Part shown: piece by piece, positions 24,606 to 33,811 of the stretch | Layout of the letters: each line of letters opens with the position of its first letter | Numbering within the stretch: position 1 is the first letter of the stretch | NCBI RefSeq assembly: GCF_900119915.1 | Contig: NZ_LT635455.1 | Location: 1,860,001 to 1,924,000, forward strand | Direction of reading: 5' to 3' | DNA: 64,000 bases | Source: Olsenella timonensis | Lineage (GTDB): Bacteria > Actinomycetota > Coriobacteriia > Coriobacteriales > Atopobiaceae | Notes under the pieces: generated by a model | Seen by the model: only the letters and a program-made list of their open reading frames with translations | Told to the model about the DNA's origin: nothing | Databases searched by the model: none | Translations under genes and position numbers: made by a program

Positions 24606-25430
24606 CTAGGAACTCCTCCTCAGAAGTCGCTTGTAGACAAGGTCGCGCGCGCCGTTGGGAATGAGCGCGACGCCCACGTTGGCGGCGGAGCGCACGAGGA
24701 ACTCAGCCGGGGAGAACCAGCCCTCGCGCAGCTCGAGCGCGTTAAACGAGAGCATGTCACGCGCATAGCCGAGGCCGCCGCGCCGACGGTACACGTCGTC
24801 GTCCACGCGCACCGCGACGAGGGGCTCCTGGAGGTTGTAGCCCCGGGAGCCCGCCCTCAGCAGCCGGATGAACAGGTCGAAGTCCTCCGCGTAGGGAACG
24901 CTCCTGTACCCGCCGACCGCCTCCAACGAGGAGCGGCGCACGACGAACGCGGGGTGCACGAACGGGGCGCGCCTCTTGGCGAAGCGGACGATCTCGTCGT
25001 GCGTCTCGGGCATCACACGCTCGGAGTTGGGACTGTCGACGTCCCCCGAGAACTCCGTGGCGTTGCAGCCGACCATGTCGTAGCCCTCGGCGAGCTTGGC
25101 CAGCTGGCGCTCGAGGCGCGCGGGGCGCGAGAAGTCGTCGGCGTCCATGCGCGCGACGACGTCGCAGGAGCAGCGCGCCAGGCCGGCGTTGAGCGCGGGC
25201 CCGAGCCCCACGTTCCTCTCGAGCGGCACGCGAACGAGCAGGCCCGGGTGGGCGGCGTCGAACGCATCCACGGCGGCGACCAGGCCCTCCGTGAGCGGGC
25301 CGTCAAACACCAGCACGACCTCCGTCGGCCTGAGCGTCTGGGCTGCCATGCTCTCGAGCGCCAGGGACAGCCACTCCGGACGGTCCTTGGCGTAGCAGGA
25401 CATGAGCACCGCATACGAGGGGGCGCACAT
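24606..25430 (-). CDS. Family 2 glycosyltransferase
   Basis: 274-residue GT-A transferase: YAVLMSCYAKDRPEWL at the N-terminus, VVLVFDGPLTEGLV, VARMDADDFSRP (metal-binding DAD) and the later YAEDFDLFIRLL helix with its catalytic-base-like ED. ATG 25430 is three bases after the sugar-phosphotransferase stop with GGAAG upstream. It is a candidate second enzyme of the repeat unit because it follows the initiating transferase. Confidence 0.85.
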   Translation of the reverse strand: MCAPSYAVLMSCYAKDRPEWLSLALESMAAQTLRPTEVVLVFDGPLTEGLVAAVDAFDAAHPGLLVRVPLERNVGLGPALNAGLARCSCDVVARMDADDFSRPARLERQLAKLAEGYDMVGCNATEFSGDVDSPNSERVMPETHDEIVRFAKRRAPFVHPAFVVRRSSLEAVGGYRSVPYAEDFDLFIRLLRAGSRGYNLQEPLVAVRVDDDVYRRRGGLGYARDMLSFNALELREGWFSPAEFLVRSAANVGVALIPNGARDLVYKRLLRRSS

Positions 25431-25432
25431 GG

Positions 25433-26155
25433 CTACTTCCCCGTCTTTCTCACCATGACGCCAAACGTCCGTGCGAGTATGGAGAGGTCCATCTTGATGC
25501 AGCGCTTGCGCACGTAGGTGAGCTCCATCTCCTGGCGCACGCCGGTCTGGTAGGTCGCGTCGTTGCGCTCGAGCGTCTGCCAGAGGCCGGTGATGCCGGG
25601 GTGGCACGAGAGCAGCTCGTCCACGTCGTCGCCGAACCAGGCGAGCTCCTCCCTGGTGACCGGGCGCGGACCCACCACGTTCATCTGGCCGATGAGAACG
25701 TTGAGGAACTGCGGGAACTCATCGACCGACGACTTGCGCAGAAAGGCGCCGAGTCGCGTGACGCGCGGGTCGTGGTCGAGCTTGTGCTCGCGGCGAAACT
25801 GGGCGAGCTCCCAGTCGTTGAGGTACTTCTCGAGGTTGTCGGCGTCGGCCACCATGGTGCGAAACTTGAGGACGCCGAGGCGGCGGCCGTGATATCCCAC
25901 CCGCTCGTGCACGTAGATCGGCGAGCCCTTGGTCTCCAGGGCGATTGCCAGGCAGAGGACGAGCCCGGGGACGAGAAGGACGGCGATGACCACCAGCGAG
26001 AACACGACGTTGAAGGCGCGCTTGACGATGCGGTACGCCAGCTTGGCAGTCTGACGGTACTGCCCGCGATCGGCATAGCGGTCCGCGAACTCGTGCAGCT
26101 GCTCGAGCTGCTCGTCCGCGGCGTCGCGCGCCGTCTGTGCCTCGTGCTCCGTCAT
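25433..26155 (-). CDS. Undecaprenyl-phosphate sugar phosphotransferase (initiating)
   Basis: 240-residue member of the bacterial sugar transferase family, in the short form with one membrane helix (about 47-70). It transfers a sugar 1-phosphate to undecaprenyl phosphate and so starts repeat-unit synthesis on the inner membrane face. Diagnostic segments are KFRTMVADADN, LRKSSVDEFPQFLNVLIGQM with the catalytic Asp-Glu, VGPRPVTREE and PGITGLWQ. First gene of the left polysaccharide operon that runs to 17399; a 16-bp palindrome lies 55 bp upstream. The sugar (hexose or N-acetylhexosamine) is not readable. Confidence 0.9.
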   Translation of the reverse strand: MTEHEAQTARDAADEQLEQLHEFADRYADRGQYRQTAKLAYRIVKRAFNVVFSLVVIAVLLVPGLVLCLAIALETKGSPIYVHERVGYHGRRLGVLKFRTMVADADNLEKYLNDWELAQFRREHKLDHDPRVTRLGAFLRKSSVDEFPQFLNVLIGQMNVVGPRPVTREELAWFGDDVDELLSCHPGITGLWQTLERNDATYQTGVRQEMELTYVRKRCIKMDLSILARTFGVMVRKTGK

Positions 26156-26209
26156 GCCCGTCCCAACAAATCGGCAGAATGCGGCCCACCCACATTTTTC
26201 CAGTATGGG

Positions 26210-26225
26210 ATAGCTTAGCAGCTAT
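26210..26225. promoter_or_regulatory. 16-bp palindrome upstream of the polysaccharide operon
   Basis: ATAGCT and AGCTAT arms around a 4-bp centre, in the only AT-rich part of the 97-bp gap before the initiating sugar transferase. Candidate operator; no clear -35/-10 pair could be assigned. Confidence 0.3.
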
Positions 26226-26252
26226 GCGCCAGCATCCGCCCTATTCGCATAA

Positions 26253-26837
26253 TCACGCCAACAAATCCGCGAGTTCAAGCTGCCCTCTCTTGCGCCTCCC
26301 GATACAAGAATGATATTCACGTATGCACCTCACGACTTCCTCCGGGTCGCTCCAGTAGTCGCGAAGAAATCGCTCGCTCTTTAGATACTTGTATCCCAGC
26401 TCTCTGCTGCAGAATTCGCTCGGCTTGAGCTGCCTGCCCTTTACGCGATGGTTCGACCAGCTCTGAAAAGCGCCCTCCTTGAATATCATGAGCATCTCGA
26501 TCTCTGGCTGGGTTACAAAGTCCCTCACAATGACGCGGTCTCTGTACAGCCGGCGCAACGTAAATGCACCGGGGTTGACGTCCACAATTCTTGCCAAAAC
26601 CAACTCGGGGTTATCTCCCATTTGATAGTCGAGCCCCAGGAACGCCTCCTGGATGTCTGGGGCTTTGCGCAACCTGGTATAGGGCGTCCCTTGGCTTGGA
26701 TCAGTCACCAGGTTCTCCATCGGAACGGCGAGCTTCTCCCCGGAGAGAAGGGTGTCAACTATGACTTGCTCGCACGTCCCCTCACAGCTAATCAGCACAT
26801 AATGGGATGACAGCAGCTCCTTGATGTCCTCAGACAT
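26253..26837 (-). CDS. RloB-like TOPRIM-type protein, partner of the ATPase
   Basis: 194-residue protein with traits of RloB/AbiLii-type predicted nucleases. The N-terminal VLISCEGTCEQVIVDTLL (Glu19, Glu23) is like the TOPRIM EG..E motif. An acidic RIVDVNP follows (Asp86), then TQPEIEMLMI (about 109-118), similar to the NPxFExWL segment of RloB. The usual second Asp of a DxD is not obvious, so activity is uncertain. I chose ATG 26837, with AGGTGA seven bases upstream and an 8-nt overlap with the ATPase stop; an ATG at 26855 lacks a site. Its pairing with an ATPase suggests an abortive-infection-type phage defence system (AbiL- or RloAB-like). Confidence 0.6.
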   Translation of the reverse strand: MSEDIKELLSSHYVLISCEGTCEQVIVDTLLSGEKLAVPMENLVTDPSQGTPYTRLRKAPDIQEAFLGLDYQMGDNPELVLARIVDVNPGAFTLRRLYRDRVIVRDFVTQPEIEMLMIFKEGAFQSWSNHRVKGRQLKPSEFCSRELGYKYLKSERFLRDYWSDPEEVVRCIREYHSCIGRRKRGQLELADLLA

Positions 26838-28056
26838 GCAGCTCACCTGCAACATAGCTTTTCAGGGCGGTTATATCCGCATACTTAGGCGCAGTGCCAC
26901 CAATAATGTTTGAGAACAGGACCTCGCTCTTCTTGTTCTCTATTCTCCTCACCTTGTCGGAGTACTTTACTAAATCGGTGTGGTGATCCCCCCCGCGAAT
27001 GGTGAGGTAAATGTTGTCCTTTCTCCTCACCGTATCCAGCACCTCAAGGTAGTGCGTCGAAAAGACCAGCTGAGCCCCGCGGGGATTTGTCGAAGCGGAG
27101 ACAAACAGGCCAATCACAACCGCGACGAGCTCCTTGTTCAGGCTCTGCTCTATCTCGTCAACTATCAGGTAGCTGCCCTCTTGCAAGGCAACCAGGGCGC
27201 GCTGAACCAATTCGCTACCAACGATCGTTCCGCTCGAGACGAGGGAGGTGATTGCACGCTCTCCCACGACCCTCTCCTCCTCTCCGGCGAACTTAAGATG
27301 GTAGACGCCGGCATCATCGTCCCACCGCAGGTACTCAATGCTGCTGTCAAACACGTGCAGAATCGCCCCGGGAATCCCCCGACGCTGGAGCGTCTTTCTA
27401 GCAACCTCCGCCACAACCGCATTGTTGTCGAGGTAGGCAGACACAATACTCATGTCATCGCGGAGGTAGGCTCGCTGGTCAGCGTTGAGCACGGGGCCAT
27501 CTTCCTCGTCTCCGTTACGACGGGCAATCAGGCGAGCCCCGTTGCGGAAGTCAGCCGAGCTGGCCAAGACGCCCTTTGATGGGATCCCTTGATATTCCCA
27601 GAGCTCTTCGTCGGTAATCACAAAGAAAGAGTCCCCAGTGTCACGACCCTGGTCGCTGACGTTCGTTTCACTTCTCTGAGTCATCTCAGTCCTTAGAAGA
27701 AGGATCTTCCCACCTAACGCAAACGTGATTTCCGTCGAGAAGTTCCGCTCAAGCTTAGAGGGAATCGGCGCCATTTCACCGGCCTGCCCACGCGCGATGT
27801 AGGCACCCGAAAGCAGGCTCAGCACAAAACGAACGAGCTGGAGCGCGGTCGTTTTTCCAGAAGCGTTCACTCCTGCCACGGCAGTAACGTTCTGCGAGTA
27901 GATGGCGCCACGACTTCCGATGTGATGTACGCCGGCCAAGCCACCTGCCCCACCCGAATTAATTACCCTATCGGAGGCATAGAACCCAATTTCAAACACG
28001 CCCGAGCGGAACAGCCTTACCCCCTCGACGCGTGCCTTCAGAAGCCTCATCGCCAT
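26830..28056 (-). CDS. AAA15/AAA21-type ATPase of a two-gene defence-like module
   Basis: 408-residue P-loop ATPase of the OLD/RloA/AbiLi kind. It has an N-terminal strand, a long insertion, Walker A AGVNASGKTT (61-70), an interrupting helical domain, Walker B SYLIVDEIEQS (295-305) and FSTH with His335. There is no fused nuclease domain; the RloB-like neighbour would be the effector. ATG 28056 has GGAGG six bases upstream, and that site is at the base of a 61-nt perfect hairpin (28063-28123), so translation may be gated. Base composition is AT-richer than the flanking glycosyltransferase genes, pointing to acquisition. Related known systems are AbiL and PARIS; which one is nearest needs a profile search. 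Confidence 0.7.
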   Translation of the reverse strand: MAMRLLKARVEGVRLFRSGVFEIGFYASDRVINSGGAGGLAGVHHIGSRGAIYSQNVTAVAGVNASGKTTALQLVRFVLSLLSGAYIARGQAGEMAPIPSKLERNFSTEITFALGGKILLLRTEMTQRSETNVSDQGRDTGDSFFVITDEELWEYQGIPSKGVLASSADFRNGARLIARRNGDEEDGPVLNADQRAYLRDDMSIVSAYLDNNAVVAEVARKTLQRRGIPGAILHVFDSSIEYLRWDDDAGVYHLKFAGEEERVVGERAITSLVSSGTIVGSELVQRALVALQEGSYLIVDEIEQSLNKELVAVVIGLFVSASTNPRGAQLVFSTHYLEVLDTVRRKDNIYLTIRGGDHHTDLVKYSDKVRRIENKKSEVLFSNIIGGTAPKYADITALKSYVAGELHV

Positions 28057-28062
28057 AGTTGC

Positions 28063-28123
28063 CTCCGACGTCTCTGTTATACTTGAACAGAAATTCTGTT
28101 CAAGTATAACAGAGACGTCGGAG
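28063..28123. promoter_or_regulatory. 61-nt perfect inverted repeat covering the ATPase ribosome-binding site
   Basis: Arms of 28 nt (28063-28090 and 28096-28123) are exact reverse complements around the loop AAATT. In the minus-strand mRNA the 3' foot of this hairpin contains GGAG of the ATPase ribosome-binding site, seven bases before its ATG. It could sequester translation, terminate upstream transcripts, or be a recombination scar. Confidence 0.92.
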
Positions 28124-28246
28124 TGAAGGCATTACCACCATTCGAATTTCTGTGCGGTTTTACCTCCTCCCCCAAACCCGAGAGCCGGCGGCCCATCAAA
28201 AAGAGCAAACTATGGGTGCACCATCGGATTCAATCGGCAGGACACC

Positions 28247-29533
28247 ATGACTGGCACGACCGTCCCTGAGCAGAGCGTCAAAGCTGAGAACGCCGCCATC
28301 GAGCGCGCCGCGTACGTCTGGAACACCGCGGCCGGGCTGCTTAACGCCTTCCAGTCGGTCATCATGCTCATCGTGCTCTCGCACGTGTGCGACCCGGTCC
28401 AGGCCGGCGTCTTCACCATCGCCTATGCCAACGCCAACCTCTTCCTCAACCTTGGAAAGTACGGCGTCCGCAACTTCCAGGTCTCCGATGTGGACGAGAA
28501 GTACGACTTCCGCGCCTACCACGCCGCGCGCGTGGTCAGCGCGCTTGCCATGGTGGTGTGCGGCATCGCGTGGAGCGTGTGGAGCGCGCTCGGCGTGGGC
28601 TACACCCTCGACAAGTTTCTCGTCATGGTCATGATGGTCCTCTTCAAGGCCATCGACGCCTACGAGGACGTGTTCCACGGCAACTACCAGCAGCACGGTC
28701 GGCTCGACGTGGGGGCCAAGGTGCTCACCCTGCGCATGGCGTCGATGATCGTCGTGTTTGCCGGGCTCATCGTCGTGACACGCGACCTGCTGCTCTCGCT
28801 CACCGCGGCCACTGTGTTCACGGCGCTTTTCTTCGTCGCGGAGACCCTCTGGGCCCGCCGCGCCTTCGATCTGCCTGTCCAGCGATCGGAGTCGCCCGCG
28901 TCACCCGCGGCAGGGACGTGGGGCCTTCTCAAGGAGTGCTTCCCGGTCTTCCTGGCCACGTTCCTGCTCTTCTACATCGGCAACGCCCCAAAGTACGCCA
29001 TCGATGCCGTCATGGACGACGTCGCCCAGGCCCAGTACGGCTACATCGCCATGCCAGTCTTCGTGGTGGGCCTGCTCGCAGGGTTCATCTACAACCCCAT
29101 CATCGCCTCGCTCGCCGACGACTGGGCGGAGGGGCGCCGGGGCGCGTTCGCGCGGCGCTTCGCCCTGCAGACGCTCATCATCGTGGGCATCACGCTCGTG
29201 TGCATCGCCGGAGCATGGCTCCTGGGCGTGCCCGTGCTCAACCTGCTCTACAACACCGAGCTCGCGCCGTACAAGACGGACCTGCTCGTGCTGCTGGCGG
29301 GCGGAGGCTTCCTTGCCATGGCGACGCTGTTCACCACCGGCCTCACCATTATTCGCTGGCAGAACAAGCTCATTCCGGGATACGTTATCGTAGCGGTGCT
29401 GGCGCTCGTGACGTGCCCGCCTGCGGTGCAGGCGGCCGGCATCGACGGCGCGTCGTGGGTCTATCTGGCCCTCATGGCCGCGCTTACCGTATGGTTTGGC
29501 GTCGTGTTTGCTCTGGGGGTCAAGCGAGCATAG
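28247..29533 (+). CDS. Second polysaccharide flippase-like membrane protein
   Basis: 428-residue multi-pass protein of the MOP/Wzx group, with about 12 hydrophobic segments. AAYVWNTAAGLLNAFQSVIML opens the first helix, FHGNYQQHGRLDVGAK lies in a conserved loop, and ALVTCPPAVQAAGIDGASWVYL is near the end. It would flip a lipid-linked glycan. It is the only plus-strand gene within the large minus-strand locus and has local codon use like the GC-rich neighbours, unlike the adjacent ATPase module. ATG 28247 has CAGGA upstream. It may serve the right-hand (29.7-46.4 kb) sugars while the 18621 flippase serves the left. Confidence 0.78.
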   Translation: MTGTTVPEQSVKAENAAIERAAYVWNTAAGLLNAFQSVIMLIVLSHVCDPVQAGVFTIAYANANLFLNLGKYGVRNFQVSDVDEKYDFRAYHAARVVSALAMVVCGIAWSVWSALGVGYTLDKFLVMVMMVLFKAIDAYEDVFHGNYQQHGRLDVGAKVLTLRMASMIVVFAGLIVVTRDLLLSLTAATVFTALFFVAETLWARRAFDLPVQRSESPASPAAGTWGLLKECFPVFLATFLLFYIGNAPKYAIDAVMDDVAQAQYGYIAMPVFVVGLLAGFIYNPIIASLADDWAEGRRGAFARRFALQTLIIVGITLVCIAGAWLLGVPVLNLLYNTELAPYKTDLLVLLAGGGFLAMATLFTTGLTIIRWQNKLIPGYVIVAVLALVTCPPAVQAAGIDGASWVYLALMAALTVWFGVVFALGVKRA

Positions 29534-29735
29534 CAATTTCCGGGAAGATGGCAGCTTTGTTTAGGGACAAAGGGTTGTCATGTACCCGTGCATTGAACCC
29601 ACGCACCGACGCCTAATAGTTCGCCAGGCATTACGAACGCCCCGCGTTCGATAGTAGCCGCATCGTCTGATGACTCGCCATGATTAGGCTAGCCCGAGAG
29701 AGCGTTTCTAGCATAAGAGGGCGAGTCGCTTGCCC

Positions 29736-31676
29736 CTATCCCTCACCCCTTACGAAGCGGTACACGATCATGCCACCGGCAATCTCATCCACCTGCTCCA
29801 TTTGGACGTCCGCTCCGAAGGTGTTGCGCATATAGCGCAACAGAAGGTCGCATATCGACTCGTCAGCAGAGACGAAGCGAACATTGTCATCAAAGAAGCC
29901 CTCACTTGTGGGGAGGCCGTCAAAACCTGCGGCACGCATCGCCTCTTCACACCATTCGTAGTTCCAGCGCCATCCACCCCAGCCGGTCTGGTTGACGGGC
30001 CACCTGCCCTGCCACACGTATTGGATATTCGTGTTGCAGCCGGCAGTGACATAGAGAGTGTCCGGATGTTCGCTCACATACGCAAATAGCGATTCCGTAT
30101 TGGTGAGACTCTCCGCTTGACTCTGTGCGTCCCAACTCCCGACACCATACTTTTTCACGGCTATGATTCCGGGGGCCAAAGCAACCATACACGCCAGGGT
30201 CATTACCCCTATCGTGACAACTCGAACAAAGCTGCCATCTTTATTGCGCCTGCGGACGAACGCCTGTAGAACAGACAGGGCAACGCAATATCCCATTCCC
30301 AGCACTGCCGCCATCTTGCCCATGGTTGGAGCCAGCGCCAGCAGCACGGCCAGGGCACACACGCAAAGCACCGTGACCAGCACCAGCGACAGCATCGCCC
30401 TATCCGTCTCCCTGCGTTCATGAGAGTCGCGAAGCGCAACGCACAGAAACGCACCCGTTGCCGGGAGCGTCACCGCATAGGCAGCCCGCTCCAGCAGACG
30501 CCCGCGAATGAGCAGGTAGCCGAGAAGCGCCAACATCGCCGCAACCATGACCCACAGCACCAAGCGCTCCCCGCGGCGGGATGACAGAGAAAAAGCTGTG
30601 ACGACGACGGCACATGTCAGCGCAAGATTGGCCACCGCGACCGGTTGGACCACGTAGTGCAAGCGAGCCACTATGGTGGCAACCGGATTCTCGAGAAGCT
30701 GGTCAACGGGCTCTGAGTTGTGGCTATTGATGTACGCGAGAGCCTCGGAGTTCACGCGCTCGTCCATCATGAACCAGTAGTCTCCCGCCAGTTGCAAGAG
30801 CTCCCTATCCCACCCTACGGCCTCGTAAAGCTCGGGGTCCTGGTCATAGGGCGTACGCGGATAGTCCGTAAGGATGCTCATTGCCGCCTCGGGGGGATCA
30901 TCGCTCGCCATGCCCTCGGCGACCATACCCAAGCTGTGAGCCACCATAAGCACGAGGATGACGGCTGCTGCCAACCCAAGGCCGGCAAGAGAGCGCCAGA
31001 GCTCCCGAAGACGTTCCCGCAGAACGCCCTCCCCTCGGACGACAAGGGCGACAATCGTTAGCGCCCAGAAAAAGAGCCCGAGGTAGCCCGACTGGGAGCG
31101 CATTGCATAGCCAACGATGGCTAGGCAGGCGGGCAGAGCAATTTGCGAGCCAGCCTTTCGAGAAGCCCCGCCTACATCCTGGGAGGAACATGAAGAAACG
31201 ATTGCAGCGGTCATGAGGAGGGACGCGGTGTTGGTAAAGTGCATGCGTCCCACGAAGTACGCCACGAGAGCAAAGTCAAGGATGACCAGGCACGCAAGCT
31301 CAAAGACGGCGGGCCACGGTCTCCCCCACTCGCGACGGGCGATAACAAGGGCGCGACCGATGACGACAAGCGACAGGGCAAGCATGGCGAGCTGGAAGAG
31401 GGGCCACCACGGAACATCCACCGCCAGCACGTACAGCCGAGAGATGACCCAACACAGGACATAGTTAATGAACCCCACGCAGGGCAGAGGTTCGGCAGCC
31501 ACACCCCCGCCGCCTGAGAACACCTGAATCGCATATGCATCGTCGTTCGTGGGGAAGTACATAGGGACAACGAGAGCGGCCGTCGTAATCGCCGCAACCG
31601 CCGCAAAGGCGGAAAGCGCCCATGTGTTTCGACTGAGCTGATGCTCTTTTGCTAAGGGTTCGATAGCCGAACTCAT
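29736..31676 (-). CDS. GT-C-like multi-pass membrane protein
   Basis: 646 residues with about a dozen hydrophobic helices and a C-terminal extracytoplasmic-looking domain (about 520-646, with Trp-rich WQGRWPVNQTGWGGWRW). The loop after the first helix contains FPTNDDAYA, an Asp-Asp pair of the kind GT-C glycosyltransferases use to bind a polyprenyl-phosphate sugar. Specific family not recognised. With the GtrB-like gene upstream (33812-34723) it could add a sugar to the glycan on the outer face of the membrane (inference). ATG 31676 has a G-run upstream. Confidence 0.6.
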   Translation of the reverse strand: MSSAIEPLAKEHQLSRNTWALSAFAAVAAITTAALVVPMYFPTNDDAYAIQVFSGGGGVAAEPLPCVGFINYVLCWVISRLYVLAVDVPWWPLFQLAMLALSLVVIGRALVIARREWGRPWPAVFELACLVILDFALVAYFVGRMHFTNTASLLMTAAIVSSCSSQDVGGASRKAGSQIALPACLAIVGYAMRSQSGYLGLFFWALTIVALVVRGEGVLRERLRELWRSLAGLGLAAAVILVLMVAHSLGMVAEGMASDDPPEAAMSILTDYPRTPYDQDPELYEAVGWDRELLQLAGDYWFMMDERVNSEALAYINSHNSEPVDQLLENPVATIVARLHYVVQPVAVANLALTCAVVVTAFSLSSRRGERLVLWVMVAAMLALLGYLLIRGRLLERAAYAVTLPATGAFLCVALRDSHERRETDRAMLSLVLVTVLCVCALAVLLALAPTMGKMAAVLGMGYCVALSVLQAFVRRRNKDGSFVRVVTIGVMTLACMVALAPGIIAVKKYGVGSWDAQSQAESLTNTESLFAYVSEHPDTLYVTAGCNTNIQYVWQGRWPVNQTGWGGWRWNYEWCEEAMRAAGFDGLPTSEGFFDDNVRFVSADESICDLLLRYMRNTFGADVQMEQVDEIAGGMIVYRFVRGEG

Positions 31677-31854
31677 GCACGCCCCCCTCAGAGACTCTTC
31701 GCGGATGCGTATTGTCAGTGTACTAAATGGTGTGCAAACAGCGTCCGTTACCCCTGAGAGAATGAGTTTTGCCCACCGCCAATTGCGTCGATGCGATAGC
31801 GATATAAAGGAGTCCTTGTATGACGAGACGCGCCGCCATAATCTCGATGCTGAT

Positions 31855-33657
31855 TTAGCGATTCCTAACGTACACGACAGCCGTATCCCAGCTAAAGCTC
31901 TTTCGTTCGACCTCCGTATACATGTTCTGAAGCAGGCGTTGGAATTGAGCGTTATCCAGGTCGTTTCCGCTAAGAATCATTACATCGGGATATACATTGA
32001 ACGTATCAAAGTACTCTAGCGTCATGTCCCACTTAAGCTCCCCGTTCTCGTAGTACGTGGGCGACTCAACGCTGGGTACGGCCGGGAGCATGTCTGTCAT
32101 CAAGTAAATCGGATTGAACGCAAACGAAACGAGGATTGTTTCATTGCTCTCGGCATACTTCATCAGCCAAGGTTTAACGCTCTCCCATTCAATCATATTG
32201 TCCTTTACCCTGATTCCGGCATAAACACCATAACGGGAAACCGGATCATCAAGAGTAACTGCCGATGCGTTCAGATAATAATATGAGTACGAGTTAACCA
32301 AAAGGGCTCCTGAGAACAGAAGCGCGGGGAGATTCCTACGAACATCAGAGAATTGCCTGACGATTCGGCTCTGGGACGCTGAGGCACCTTCGCCGCGTCG
32401 CACTCTGATCGCGAGAGGAAAACGGAACCTCGTCGCACTATGTTGCCCATCGTCTTGCTGAGAATCAAGCCACAAGAGCGTAATCATAACGAGAGAAGCA
32501 AGGGCGGCAGCAAACATCCCCTCCCACGCTTTTACCGGTCCCGCCTCTGCGTACACCGTTGACATAGCAACCGATAGCACCGATGCGCATGAGGGCAGCC
32601 ACACAATTGGGATTATCAGGCCTGCCCTCTTTACTAGCTCGGCCCTCTCATCCTGCTGCGAATAAAGAAAGAAGAGCAGGGGAGCCCAAAGACCAACGAA
32701 AGAGGCGTAGTTTAGAAGCCCCTTGTACTGGTCCTCCACGAATAGGCTACAAACCAGAGGGAGGGCAACAACCGCAATCAGATATGCGCGCTTGAATCGA
32801 TTTGCGATGAACACAAAGTACCCCGCTACCAAGAGGACAGCCCCGACCGCCACAGAGTACTTATTTACTTTTACATACGCCTTAATTACATCGTAGGCTA
32901 TATTGGATGCCGTATTTACAGCGCTCCTATACGAAGTAATTATCTTGATTGTCCGAGTGAAGTTGTCGACGCTTATGTAAAGTATAATCGCTACGCCTAT
33001 GGTCAGGGCGATTAATGATCCTATAATATGCCTCACCAGAACATTAACCTTATGCCGCCTGAAGCAAACAAGCGCCACAATGATGAAGCTTAGGATTGTA
33101 ATAAGAATCATCGATGGGTACGCTAGGACCATCAGACCATGCAGCGACGCTCCAAACGTCGCCCAACCCCCGCCCATCGAGCCTGACACAGCGCCATAGA
33201 TTGAGAAGCATCCCGCCAGCAAAAGGATTACAGCAACGGTGTCATACCACAGGTAAAAGAGGCTGTGTATGCTAAATAACACACAGGAGGCCGAGATGGC
33301 CAATGCCGAGGACGGGCCAAGCAACGGCTTAATAGCCTTATAGACGATGCACGCACATCCAGCCAACCAAAGTAAGTAGATAAATCTACTATACAGGATA
33401 ATCCCGCTGCTTGTACCAACTAACTTAATATAGACCCACAGGAACGGAGCAAGAAATAGGTCTCCACCCTGATATGCTTCCCAACACTCATAGAACGGAA
33501 TCTGGCCAAGAGCAACTCGATAGCTTACGCTTAAATTAAATATTTCATCATATACGTCCGCATGTAGGGTGACTCGAAACACCCCCAACAGCACAAACAC
33601 GAAGATTATGACTCCGAGCGCCCCATGCCTACGGGCCAGCTCAACGATTTGCTTCAT
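31855..33657 (-). CDS. GT-C-like multi-pass membrane protein
   Basis: About 600 residues and about 11-13 helices. After the first helix comes HADVYDEIFN, an acidic pair in the first outer loop as in GT-C transferases, followed by GQIPFYECWEAYQGGDL, similar to ArnT/PMT-like proteins. The C-terminal 130 residues are soluble and probably outside. I prefer ATG 33657 (AAGGGG upstream); ATG 33675 is possible but has no site. The gene is strikingly AT-rich for this genome, with several ATAATTA-type runs, so it is likely acquired. Role: outer-face glycosylation using the GtrB product (inference). Confidence 0.6.
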   Translation of the reverse strand: MKQIVELARRHGALGVIIFVFVLLGVFRVTLHADVYDEIFNLSVSYRVALGQIPFYECWEAYQGGDLFLAPFLWVYIKLVGTSSGIILYSRFIYLLWLAGCACIVYKAIKPLLGPSSALAISASCVLFSIHSLFYLWYDTVAVILLLAGCFSIYGAVSGSMGGGWATFGASLHGLMVLAYPSMILITILSFIIVALVCFRRHKVNVLVRHIIGSLIALTIGVAIILYISVDNFTRTIKIITSYRSAVNTASNIAYDVIKAYVKVNKYSVAVGAVLLVAGYFVFIANRFKRAYLIAVVALPLVCSLFVEDQYKGLLNYASFVGLWAPLLFFLYSQQDERAELVKRAGLIIPIVWLPSCASVLSVAMSTVYAEAGPVKAWEGMFAAALASLVMITLLWLDSQQDDGQHSATRFRFPLAIRVRRGEGASASQSRIVRQFSDVRRNLPALLFSGALLVNSYSYYYLNASAVTLDDPVSRYGVYAGIRVKDNMIEWESVKPWLMKYAESNETILVSFAFNPIYLMTDMLPAVPSVESPTYYENGELKWDMTLEYFDTFNVYPDVMILSGNDLDNAQFQRLLQNMYTEVERKSFSWDTAVVYVRNR

Positions 33658-33811
33658 ATCTCCCCCCTTGTCCATATCAGTGAGCTGGCAGAGAGCTCAC
33701 GCTGAGGGATGAGTGAGCTAGCCATGCGGCCCAATACCTGAAGATCCTGCTCCCAGCAAAAGAGCCGCACGATGGAACAAAATTCGAACCCACCCAACTG
33801 CAGCCGAGGAA

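Noticed and set aside
22554-25517. Plus-strand frame of nearly 1000 codons opposite glycosyltransferase and polymerase genes
   Set aside because: It crosses four well-supported minus-strand genes and translates to His/Arg/Gly-rich nonsense; third-position G+C bias explains its openness.
26163-26267. CCAACAAATC occurring twice about 95 bp apart as possible attachment sites of the defence module
   Set aside because: Both copies lie on the same side of the module, and one encodes the end of the RloB-like protein; not a flanking duplication.
28086-28100. GAAC...GTTC within the 61-nt palindrome as a LexA (SOS) box
   Set aside because: The half-sites are nine bases apart instead of four, and they follow simply from the larger inverted repeat.
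31820-31858. 12-codon plus-strand mini-gene with an AAAGGAG site
   Set aside because: It leads into nothing on its strand and overlaps the 3' end of the GT-C-like gene; a leader peptide makes no sense here.
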